Source of the DNA: Gamsiella multidivaricata | Lineage: Eukaryota; Mortierellomycota; Mortierellomycetes; Mortierellales; Mortierellaceae | Direction of reading: 5' to 3' | Assembly: GCF_025024155.1 (NCBI RefSeq) | Contig: NW_026251877.1 | Coordinates: 1 to 23,247 of the forward strand | Length of the DNA: 23,247 bases | In this document: positions 1 to 9,508 of the stretch, piece after piece | How the letters are laid out: every line of letters begins with the position of its first letter | Numbering within the stretch: the stretch's first letter is position 1 | Notes under the pieces: generated by a model | What the model saw: only the letters and a program-made list of their open reading frames with translations | What the model was told of the DNA's origin: nothing | The model's database searches: none | Made by a program: the position numbers and the translations under genes

Positions 1-35
1 AAATAATAGGCGCCTGGTATGCTTTAACAACTCAC

Positions 36-2441
36 TCTTGCTGCCTTGTCGCACTTTTTGGGTACTCCAAGACCATAAAAGTACATCTCCCCGAGACGAT
101 AAACTGCTTGAAAGTTCTGCTTCTGAGCAGCATCATTGAAGAACTGCAGCGCGCGAGTGTGGAGTTTCGGATCATCTAAGATATCATAAATTCAAGCATC
201 ATTAGCACTCTTCCCTCGGGCTTTCCTGATCCATAGCCATCAACATGATGAGCCGCTCAACTATGATAAACGAACCCTCCACTTACTGAGATAAAACAAG
301 CCCATATTGACTTGGGCATCTGGATACTTATGGTCCGCCGCTTTCTTGAAATACTCGAACGCTCTAGTATGGTCTACTGGGAGTCCCGCAGCACCTCTGA
401 TGTACATGGTACCCAACGCATTAAGTGCCACAGGATTATCCTAGAGTCAGCAGAAACAGAAAGGCAGTAATGTTAGATAGTTGAAGAAAAGACAAACCCG
501 TATCGTTTTTAGGCAGATTCAAATCCATAATCGACGTACCAAGAGTGCGCCCTTCTGGAACCACTTGAGCGCCTGCTCTTCGTCAACTTCGTAGCCTTCG
601 CCACGCCAATACATCTTTCCCAACAATGCTGCCGTGATGCCTGCATCCTCAGCCTCGAGGGGTCTCTGCTCCCTGGCTTCCAAAATCGCCTCCTTTGTGC
701 TCGTCTTTGCATTGAAGAAAGCATCTGCCACCTGCCGAAGGTAATTTCCAGCCTTTTGATAATCCCGTGGAATAGTTGTCGTAGATCCCGCATTGCCCGT
801 GTAATACAGGAAACCAAGCTTGAACTAGGATGCAATAAAATAAAGATGAATATCAGTCAGGTGCCGCGCCTCCTTTGATAAACCGATTCGATGGTGTAGA
901 GCAATGTTCTCTTGATGTATATCATACCCGCGCAGCTCTGGCCTGAGGACTGTCACGATCGGCAATATACCGATGGAATTCCATAAAATCTTTGATGTCG
1001 CTAGCGAGTGCATTTGGTGATGGGGTTCCTGGTCCGCTGGCACCAGCCCCATATGTCCCGCCCTCTGCGTCTGTTAATCGAACCTTGATTGGTGGCATGG
1101 TGCGTCCCAGAGGTGGCCCGTTGAGATACATTTCATGGGCTATATCATAGATACAGACAGGAAGTAGATGCAGACCTTACTGTTAGCAGAAAATTCCTCC
1201 CCCCCCCAAAAAATAAAAAATAAAAATAAAATAGTATTCACAAATGTGGCATGGGTTTGATGCTCGTACCTTTGTCCGCTGCCCGTTTGTAATACATCAC
1301 TGAATCCTGGCAACTTTTCTTGGTTCCGATTCCCAGCATATATTTGTATCCGAGAGTCAGCTCTGCAGCCGTGTTGTTGCCCCAGGCAGCAAATGTGGTA
1401 TAAAGAACGGCCTTTGCTTCGTCTCTCTGCACCACATTTCCAAGTCCAGTCGAGTACATGAATCCGAGCATCTGTTGAGCCGACGCATTTCCAGATCTAT
1501 CCGCTAAAGTGGCGTACATGTCGAATGCCTGTGCCAGATCGCGCTTTGCCTTATATTGACCATGCTAATAATTCAAATTGTCAGAATATGATGGCCGTCA
1601 ATATACCAATATACCACCGTGAGGATGCAAAAGTTACATTTGATCTGCAGCCTAAAAAGAAATGGCGCGCTTACAAAGTGGATGTTGGCCAACGTCCAGA
1701 GAGCGTCGTCATTATCATACTCGTATCCTGCCGATCGGAGCATATCTATCGCTTTTGCAATCATTGGGTCCCGGTGTCGTTTAACGGGCGCCTTGGTTGA
1801 CTCCTGCCTATTCCCGCCTTCCTTTCCTGAAGATGATGTCGAGGCTGGGGTGGTAGCGGGATTAGACTTGAAAAATGACATGACACCCTGAGTGACCAGC
1901 CTGAGGGCGGTGGGCAAGATTCCTTTTTGCTTCTGCAGCTCATCAGATAGAAAGCTCTTCGCCAGCGATGACTGCTGCTTTACGAACACGCGTTGGTTAG
2001 TTTTAATGGGAGACGCCTCCAACAGCTGAATGGCGTCCTGATACAGTCTCTTGCCTACATTTTTTTTTCATAGATATGTCAGATTCTCTGGAATAATCCG
2101 TGGCATCATAATACGCAGAGTATGCATTGGTTCTACTGTCGTACCATGGTCAACCTTGTCTTGAGCATTGGCAGCGTCCTGGAATTTTTCTACTCCCAAG
2201 GCGAGTTCATCAGCTTTTGTACTGTCCAAGTGTGCGTCCGCACTAGCGAACAGAGCGACAGCCAGCAGAACTAGAGCAGCATAAGAGTTGTAGAAGCATT
2301 GTCAGTTTATTTAGCGCGTGGGGTTGTGCAGCTGAAGGCGCGCCTGTGTTGGACAGGATAACAGGTCGGTCGAGGTAATATGGAGTCGTTGATACCTGTA
2401 CAGCCAAGAAGGGCACGTTTCCGTGCGGACTTTCGTGCCAT
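36..2441 (-). CDS. HRD3: HRD3/SEL1L-like ER-associated degradation adaptor, 3'-partial
   Basis: Sel1-repeat protein of the ER lumen. In the family, Hrd3/SEL1L partners the Hrd1 ubiquitin ligase and recruits misfolded glycoproteins for ERAD. I assembled eight exons that agree in phase: 2396-2441, 2145-2270, 1675-2054, 1270-1564, 928-1139, 540-824, 287-440 and 36-175, giving 546 residues. The last visible donor (GTGAGT at 35-30) sends the intron off the window, so the C-terminus, where the family has its membrane anchor, is missing. Residues 1-28 form a clear signal peptide, with a basic MARKSARKR start and a hydrophobic core; it is split by the first intron. Sel1-like repeats lie at about 175-282 and again from 354. 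The segment GYKYMLGIGTKKSC, followed by MYYKRAADK, matches the family hallmark. Other ER-directed Sel1 proteins are a less likely alternative. Exon joins are inferred from splice consensus and frame. Confidence 0.85.
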
Positions 2442-3086
2442 CAACCCCAACAGTCGATTGTATCTGTTCGGGCAAATTCGATGCGAATGAGAGGCCCTAC
2501 AAGCGTGTGTGAGTGCGGGTAAGAGGGCGAGGGTGTGTGTATGTGTGTTTGAATTGATTCGCTGTTGGGGTCAACGTGTGTGGTGAGATGCGTGAGGATG
2601 AGAAAGTGGGCTGTTTAAGGGAATGTATGTCGTCAGTTGTGGAGATGGAGCATGGTGTTGGCACGAATTCGTTGGGCAAAAAAAAAAAAAAAGTGACTGT
2701 GTCAGGATATCTTTGGGCATCTGTCGGAGCCAGACAGGTAAGCAAGCAAGTAAGCAAGCAAGTAAGCAAGCAAGTAAGCAAGCAAGTAAGCAACCAAACA
2801 GGCAGCCAAACATCCAAAGCACCCAAACAAATGGACGATACGAACATGCGAATAAGTTGTAGTGTACATTGTTTTTTTTTATGATAATGAATGAATGGAT
2901 GAATATGATTTGCCCCGTGTGCTGCAGCCGATAAAAATACATGTCCAGATACCATCGCCACCAACATGCTGTATCCCATGGTGCCTTGGCCCCGTTCCTC
3001 CCTCTCTCTCTCTCTCTCCTCTCACCCATCGACCAAAGGAAACAAAAAATATGAATCTCCTGCGCCGTCTAATCCTCCAGGCAACC
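2442..3086. other. Intergenic region, no gene seen
   Basis: This holds the 5' flank of the HRD3-like gene and the 3' flank of the polyQ-protein gene (both on the minus strand). It is dominated by simple sequence: a run of A at about 2680-2693, a 12-bp minisatellite at 2738-2793, and a CT dinucleotide run at about 3002-3019. Open frames here translate the repeats (Leu-Leu-Thr-Cys or Lys-Gln-Val-Ser periodicity) and are not taken as genes. Confidence 0.7.
2738..2793. repeat. 12-bp minisatellite, unit GTAAGCAAGCAA, about 4.7 copies
   Basis: Four exact direct copies of a 12-mer run from 2738 to 2785, with a partial fifth copy (GTAAGCAA) to 2793. The unit contains a nested AAGC tetramer, suggesting growth by slippage. 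It then degrades into CCAAAC-like imperfect repeats to about 2830. There are no unique spacers, so it is not a CRISPR array. Confidence 0.95.
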
Positions 3087-5656
3087 TCACTCGCACAACG
3101 ACCATCCAATAAATCCCTCGGCCTCGATCTCGTCCTTGACGCCACCATGGACCGCGTACACCTCGATTCCCTCCATTTGTACAGGTGCTTCTGCCCCATC
3201 GCCAGGGTTGACAGTCGACACAATCTCTGCAACCTCCACATCAGCAAGAGAAGGCTCCGCAGGTCCTACAAGAGCAGACACAACCTGAGCAACGATGTTC
3301 AGATCCATATCATGAACCGTTTCAGTCGCCGGAGCAGGCAGAAGTAGCCCATCCGCAACAGTACCCTGAAGGAGACCGTTGTTGCCGTCGATTTTCTCGC
3401 TGTCGCTGTAGACACTTTTGGGATTGCCACTGCCGCTGAGATTGCTGCTAATGTTACCTGGATTGTTGTTGCCACTGTTGCTGCCATTGATGTTGCCATT
3501 GCCTCCGTTGACCTCCTTAACGTCTGAAAACTCTGGCCAGGTCACATTGTTGAACAAGGGCCCTTGATGATAGTCGAGAATGTACTCGCCATCACAGCTG
3601 TCAAACCCATAATTGATCACCGAAGGATCCATGAGCAGCTTGATTTTCTCACCCTCCGCTCGGCAACGCTCCTCTCCTTCGCTACCATAGCCATCATCAC
3701 CCATCTCGTCATTGCCCCCTTCATGGAGCTCATCCCTAAGGCTCCAGCGACCCCTTCCTCCCTGGGTTTTCCTTGCCCTGATACGCATCAATCGGTAGTT
3801 CTCCTGTTCGTCCCGCAAAAAATCAAAGTCCGAGTCCGACCAATCGTCATCCGAGGCAACCATGATCTCTCGCTTGCCATCTCGACGCCGCCGCTCCAAA
3901 ATCTCCTCTCGGCTGGGAATGTGGTGGCTGCTGTGTCTCTTGTTGATGAGCGGTCTAGAGCGGCCACTGCCTTCTCGTCGCTGTTTCTTCGAGTTCATGA
4001 GGGTAAAGTCTTGGCTTCTGCGCTTTGCATGACTCAAGGCGCTCAATGGGATAGTGGCCGGCTGCGTGCTGTCCTTTGGATTGGTTCGGTGCGACAACTC
4101 TCCAAGATCCGACATCGATCTGGAACGGCCAGGGCCTCCCTGCTGCTGCTGTTCCTGCTGTTGCTGTTGCTGTTGCTGTTGCTGCCTCGCTGTCACGAAT
4201 TCGTGATCTCCTTCTGCAGAGGAAGCCCGCTTGGCATGGTTGCTGCCAGAAAGCTGGCATTCGGACTTGGTCCGCTTTCCTTCTTTCTTCTCGCGCGAAG
4301 AGGCCTCAGGCACGGAGGACGAGGCCAACGACTGAGACTGAGGGGTTCGCTCCTGTCGTTTACCGCATGGCGCCGCCTTGAAGTCTTCAGAAGATACGAA
4401 TTCTGCCAGATTTTGAGGAGGTCGTCGAACACGCTGGGTGGTGACCACACCTGGAATAGAAGCCAGATCGAGATCTTGATTGGTCTTCCGCCCAATAGGA
4501 GGAAGAGCTGAAACAGATGTGGCCTCAAACTGCTTGCTGTCTGTAGTAACCACACTGGACTCGCTCCCTCCTGAGGTCATATCAGTGGCATCATTGGTCA
4601 CTGCAGAAACTACCGAAACATGAGCAATCTTCTCAGTCTTTACAGATCCAGCTCTCTTTCTCGGTGGTGCAGCAATAGGGCTCACCTCACGCTCATGTGC
4701 GTGAGGGGCGGGCGATGCTGGAGGGGTCGACAGGGGTGCGACTGTCAAAGACGACTGCCGAGCATGGCCAATTAGCTCTTCAGCCTCTTTAGGACGTGGA
4801 GGACGACGGGCACGACCACTGCGACGCGGGCTCTTGAGGTCCTCGGCATCCTCCGAAGCCGCAGGAGAGGGAGCGGACTCTAAGAACGAAATGGTGTTTG
4901 AGGAGACGGGTCCCATTGATGATGAAATGGTCATGCAGTCCAGCTTGGGGAGAAACGCGCCCTTAGACCGAACGGTAGCAGCAGTAAGTGAAGTAGCGGG
5001 ATCGGCTGAGAGTGAGTCGGCCTTTAATCCGCTCCTGTTTCTGCAGGGAGCCTGCTGACACAGGTTCTTTGCATTCTCGCGTGAAGCCATGATGCAGACG
5101 CTGTCAGGCTCGCCTTGGGTCCGATCCACCTTTGTGTTCAGAGACAAGCTGTGGATCGAGTTCTGATATATATATAAAAAAAAAAGATGTGTTAGCATAA
5201 TTGGTCCAATAGGAGGGGTCAAGCGAGTACTAGTCTTGTATATGTCATGTCTAGGCCGCATAAAATACAAATGAATAACAATCAATAACAATAGTAATGA
5301 TATCAATGGCAGCTTACCTGCCATCCACCGTCAGAGCGCTCTTGCACCAATTCTGAAGGAAACTGTGGAGAAGAGGAAGAGTAAAGGAAAGGGTGCTTTT
5401 CGTCACTGGAGTCGGATTCGGTATCCGAATCGTGATCCCGGTCGTCTAAGTGTTTACGCTGTTGCGGTTGCTGTTGTTGCTGTCCGTGCTGCTGCTGTTG
5501 CTTGAAGGAAGCCCCGACCTCTTTCTTGAGCCGGTGAAGACTGCCGGTGCTCAGGGTCCTCCTCGAGCGAGTGGGACGAGCTGTTGATTCTAGGTCGTGT
5601 GCAGGCGGTGGGCTATCAATGCTCTTGTCTGTGTCTCTGTCGAGGACGATGGGCAT
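3087..5656 (-). CDS. Uncharacterised polyQ, low-complexity, probably nuclear protein
   Basis: Not recognised. There are two exons, 5318-5656 and 3087-5162, joined by a 155-nt GT-AG intron (donor GTAAGC; acceptor TATATATCAG) in phase 0 at Gln-Asn. The product is 804 residues if translation starts at MPIVLDRDTD; the context AAACATGCC and the low-complexity hydrophobic translation upstream favour this ATG. Visible features are Gln-rich tracts at about residues 53-66 and 440-454, basic clusters (KKQRR, LERRRRDGKRE) that could be nuclear localisation signals, two similar RRPP segments (SGRARRPPRPKEAEEL and VRRPPQNLAEFVSSEDF), an acidic stretch DDDWSDSDFDFLRDEQENY near 550, an apparently ordered patch with VINYGFDSCDGEYILDYHQG near 620-660, and an Asn/Gly/Ser-rich stretch near 667-694. 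A nuclear role is inference from composition. The N-terminus could be longer if an upstream exon exists. Confidence 0.8.
4140..4184 (-). repeat. PolyQ-encoding CAA/CAG tract
   Basis: Fifteen codons within the large exon of the polyQ protein encode ten Gln, one Glu and four Gln. The first part alternates CAG and CAA, a hexanucleotide pattern, rather than being pure CAG. A second Gln-rich stretch (5459-5500) lies in the first exon and is interrupted by His-Gly and Pro. Confidence 0.95.
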
Positions 5657-7132
5657 GTTTGGCACCTGTGCGCTGCTGTGTTCTTTTGAATGGCTGTTGG
5701 CAGACGTTACTTGCTTACTAAGGAAACACCAAGTTGAAAGATAACGGGTCAGAGAAAGGAAAAAAAAAATGCTGACACGGGAGGGGTGTGAGATGTGGGT
5801 GCGTGGGTGTTTTGTTGAGAAAGATATTCCGCTTCCAGACCTGGAGGACAGGAGGAACAAGAAGGAAGGGGAGAGTAGGGCAAACAGAGATAATAAGCGT
5901 AGAAATGGTGCTGATGGCGCTGTAAATAGGACTGAGAATGCCAAGTGCGCTTACAGGCGAAAAGAAGCTACCCTGGGGATGTCCAACAGAGGAAAAGGAG
6001 GTGATGAAGGGTGAAAATGAAGGCAAAGACAAAGACAAAGGTGAAGTGACCAAAAGGGTGAGAGAGCTAAGCGCGCGAAGTGAACGTAACGTTGAAGAGG
6101 AAGGAAGGATAACGGATAGCGGCTTCTTGTTTTATGAGAACGCCTTTGAAATGTCGGGGCTAGGGATTGACAAATGATACGTGATAATATACTAATATAT
6201 CAGAGCGAGTGAGTGAGAGACACGCCGAGCAGCACGCAGGGGGAGGGGGAAACAATAGAAAGACGTAGACCCAACTCACTCTTCTATACTATAAGTAAAA
6301 TAAGATGATATGCGATTTCCCAGTGGTTAGGTCAGTGGGAGTGGGGTCGGGGCTGGTCGGTGTATGGATAAATAGTATGGGTATGCTGTATGAATATGCC
6401 GTATGGAAATGTCGAGAAGAGTGGGAAGTGGGATCAGCAGAAAGATGAGGATGGAATGGGAGGGTGATGATTGAGAGTAGACATAAAGGGAGGGGGAAGA
6501 GGAGGGGGAGGGGGTGGGGAGGGGAGGAGGAGAGGCGTACAGCAGCAGCTACAGAGAAAGGAAGCCATCTCAGCCGCGTGTCGTCTAAAGATCTGGGTTA
6601 CATGACGATGATAGGGGCAAGTAGTTCAGTTCTCAGGGTGCGAAGTAGACTTCAATTGGCACTGTTCGGAACGAAGACGGACAAAGGCCAAATCACCCCT
6701 GCCCCCATCCCCAGACTGGACTCCCACCAACAACGCGTGCGGTAGACTGTCTTGCTGGTCTGGGGGATGATTCTCGCTGAAAATACAACTGTGGTAAACC
6801 TTATTCTGTTTTCTTTTCTTTTTTTGCGCGGCTCTTTAACATCTATTGTCACCATCATCAACATAGACTTGCTCGTCAACAGCAACAAAGGTTCTCAAGA
6901 GTGCTCAGCAATAGAGGGGAACACCATGCAAAGGCCATCCGCAAACTACGCTCCAATTAGACTCTTCAAAGAACAGGCTATTAGTGCCTTGTCGTTCTGA
7001 ACATGAACAGCCCTGTATAGCAACATCTCTTCGGCCCTACTATATCCATGAACATGTGCGATACAGGGACCAGATTGATGTTTGCATAGTTCTTACCGCT
7101 AAGATTTAGTCGCCATAAACCTCATATCCTAT
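5657..7132. other. Long non-coding stretch, no supportable gene
   Basis: About 1.5 kb lie between the polyQ gene start and the Ras-like relic. The first few hundred bases are purine-rich on the plus strand (pyrimidine-rich on the transcribed strand), as expected of a leader or promoter for the minus-strand polyQ gene. A guanine-run tract lies at 6488-6524. Around 6785-6835 there is a pyrimidine-rich run. Open frames are all short, and none of their translations resembles a known family. Confidence 0.6.
6488..6524 (+). other. G-run tract with strong G-quadruplex potential
   Basis: Runs of guanine occur at 6488-6490, 6492-6496, 6504-6508, 6510-6514, 6516-6519 and 6521-6524. The last four are separated by single-base loops (A, T, A). 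Four runs of at least four G with 1-nt loops satisfy the usual quadruplex consensus. The tract lies about 0.85 kb upstream of the polyQ gene's start codon, on the strand opposite to that gene's coding strand. Confidence 0.75.
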
Positions 7133-8204
7133 CTACATAATGATCCAGCAACATTGTTCATCCTTCTTCTGCTCTGTTTCGTCATAGTTGAGCACCTCCA
7201 GCGGTGCTACAAACCTCGGACTTTTCCCATCCCCTGTGACTCCCGAGGACAAACGCGTAGAGTTCATTTTGACATTCTTGCAGGTCTACAAATCTGTCCC
7301 CCCAATAGACGCGTCATTACAATCTTTCGGATGAGTTCGTACACCATCCCGTAGATGCTGTACCCAGTTTTTGCAGGATCAGCACTGACGCATTCTCGAG
7401 TATTTAGAAAGAGTGAAACGGCAGCTAGTCTCAATGTAGTATATATTCAAGGGATCTGCGAATTCCTGACTAACTCCAATCACGACCTGGCGTTGGCCTC
7501 TTAGCTCGCATTTGTAACTGCAAGCACAATGGGAACCCATCCTCGTAATAATAGAAACAGCTTAGTCTCCGAGAGAGACTAAAGGGATAACAAAAGCAAT
7601 TAAACAAGAGAAGTTCTTTGTCAGTTTTTTAGAAACGCACGAAACAAAAGTATGTCAGTACATATGTTTGTATTTGAGGCTACATCCTAGTGTCAGCCGT
7701 TTCCTTGACGTCGATGGATCATCAAAATGCTTCGCCTCAGGAGCTGGTCATTCCACCGGCCTCTGTACTCATGCTGACGCGCAGTTTCAATGATGTCCAA
7801 GATATACTCCTCCCCGTCAACCTCGATGTATTCGCAACAAGAGTCCTTCACAGTAACATCGTATCTTGAGCCATACAAAAAGATCGTAGACGAATACGTA
7901 GTAAAATACGATGATGTGGGGACGGAGCGACACCATCAGTGTTAAATAGACTAGTACACATTTACTTGCTGTGGAACTTATGGTTGTACAGGCAAGCATT
8001 TTAGTCTAGATTCACAAACGTCGTTTGTCATAGGGTTTAGTGAGAGGGTTAAGTCAGGTTCGCACTCACTGGCCATGAAGAAACTAAAAAACCATGACGG
8101 ACGCTCCGACTCTATCGCCGACAACGGCGACTGAGGATTTGAAGATCAATCGTTATTTTGTTAATTTGGGCGACTTCAACAACCCCCTCTAGGGCTCGAT
8201 TCAT
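7133..8204 (-). pseudogene. Decayed Ras-family small GTPase gene
   Basis: Segments in several frames align in order with a complete Ras-type GTPase. 8099-8131 reads VAVVGDRVGAS, a P-loop (GxxxxGKS) lacking one residue and with the Lys replaced by Ala; a stop follows five codons on. 7863-7740 reads YDVTVKDS, then EVDGEEYILDIIETARQHEY, matching switch I through DTAGQEEY but with E-T-A-R for D-T-A-G. In another frame FDDPSTSRKRL resembles the FDEISTFREQI helix. 7516-7536 reads VPIVLAV, and after a one-base loss 7418-7516 reads YKCELRGQRQV, then QEFA and IETSCR, matching NKCDL and ETSAK without a gap. 7321-7344 reads VYELIRKI, the last helix. 7133-7276 is an open hypervariable tail ending CCWIIM-stop. 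Likely intron remnants separate the segments. A candidate ATG lies at 8202-8204. Frameshifts, stops and lost catalytic residues argue against function. Confidence 0.85.
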
Positions 8205-8667
8205 TTCAGGTGTAAATGAGGAGACAGAAATATCTTTTTTTGGCTGCGATGTCAAAGAAGGGAAAGGATAAAATGGAGAAGAGTTCGGCGCAAGTCGAAC
8301 ACAAGAGACACTGCGCTGTGCTGAGCTCAGTTAGGTTGCGTGAGTTTTTTTATGCGAGAAATGGCTGAATGAACAAAGCGATGTATGGTTGTATGTATAA
8401 TATCATCTTGTTCGGTCCAATCAAGTGTCCATCGAAGCAGCATCCCATGGAGCCAAACCCCATACTAGTTACTCTCCCCTCCCCTCCCTCCCCCCCTCTG
8501 CCGTACAGGAAACCTCCTTTCTCTTACGTGTTTCTCGCGAGGGCAATATGCAGCTCCTTGTTGCAAAAACACAAAGCATAGTTTGCTAAAGCGACTGAGA
8601 GTTATGGATACCTTTTTTTTGGCATATTACTCCTCATGCCGAATCCCGATAGTGTCTGGGATCTAGA
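8205..8667. other. Intergenic region, no gene seen
   Basis: This is probably the former promoter flank of the Ras-like relic together with the 3' flank of the next minus-strand gene. It contains a C-rich run at about 8476-8500 and short T runs. No protein-like translation was found in either strand. Confidence 0.6.
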
Positions 8668-9508
8668 CTATAATTTGCTCGGCAGCTTAAGTTTAGACCA
8701 CACACGGCGCCAGTAACCGCTGGCTTTGGTTGCTCCTAGAAGCTGTGATTTAGAGACGTAACTTGAAACGATCCGCGTCGAGGATGGTAATGGCTGCTCA
8801 AGATCTTGGTACTGGTCCCCTTGTGGCTGAATGAAAGAGGCCTTTTGGCCTGCCAGGGATCGTTCTTGTTCTTGCTGGTCTTGTCCTGATCCTTGCTCTC
8901 GTCTCCTTTTTGAAATAGTTGTCTTCCCCGTAAATAAACGCGCCATGCGGCTACGTGGATTCTTCTTCGCTGTTACTGACGTGGTCATTTCCTCTCTCCT
9001 TGGGCTCAAAGAACCCTTATTCACATCAACTTCCTGATGATATAGCTGTTCCTGTTGCCTTTCATGCGTCGGCAACCTTGAATGGCTCCAACTCTGACCA
9101 CTTTTCCTTCCAGTCATTTTCTCCTTTTTTGCGGCCTGTTTCTTGGTCTTCTTCTTTTCCAACGTCTCTCTCGCCTTTTGGTCCCGTTTTTGTTGCCTTT
9201 TCAGATTCCACGCTCGTTTGTATTCCTGATATTCGCGTTCGTCCGCCTCGTCTTCTGAGTTGGGCTGACCAAGTCCTTCCACTACCTCAGCGAGATGACA
9301 GCTGTTAAATCTCGATAGCGGCGCACTTGTAGATGATATACCATTGTGTTCCTGGTGTACGTGCGAAGGAGTGAGAGTATGCGTTGCTGCTGTCGTAGTA
9401 GTGGCGTTATGGAGGACCAGAGGCTGCCTATAAAACACTGTATTCCGGCCCTTGAGGACCGACGACGGGATATATGAATCAATGACGGATACAAATCCCC
9501 TTGTTCCT
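8668..9508 (-). CDS. Uncharacterised Lys/Glu-rich protein, start unresolved
   Basis: Not recognised. A frame of about 280 codons ends at TAG (8668-8670). The N-terminal part is Ser/Thr-rich. A highly charged segment (DEADEREYQEYKRAW, then a Lys/Arg/Glu/Gln repeat) runs through the middle and looks like a helix or coiled coil. Basic clusters (SKRRREQ) and a C-terminal GYWRRVWSKLKL follow. The frame has no in-frame ATG before the Met of MTGRKSGQ, roughly residue 130, so I take 9508 as the start of a downstream exon: the acceptor GACGCATGCAG precedes it, and a good donor, GTAAGT, lies near 9636. The exon carrying the start codon was not found; a non-ATG start or a damaged gene remains possible. 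Composition suggests a nuclear or nucleic-acid-associated protein, which is inference only. Confidence 0.5.

Noticed and set aside
2738..2793. CRISPR-like array
   Set aside because: The units are contiguous with no spacers, and the genome is eukaryotic.
2497..3029. Minus-strand frames with repeated Leu-Leu-Thr-Cys
   Set aside because: They are translations of the 12-bp minisatellite and simple repeats, open because 12 is divisible by three.
3564..4511. 315-codon plus-strand frame
   Set aside because: It is antisense to the polyQ gene; its long leucine run is merely the reverse of the CAG/CAA tract, and it shows no protein-family features.
7693..7878. Possible functional small Ras-like protein from this frame alone
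   Set aside because: The frame begins at TTG, covers only switch I to just past switch II, lacks the conserved DxxG residues, and the remaining GTPase motifs lie in other frames.
8955..9308. 117-codon plus-strand frame
   Set aside because: It is antisense to the Lys/Glu-rich frame and has a Ser/Phe-rich composition typical of a shadow.
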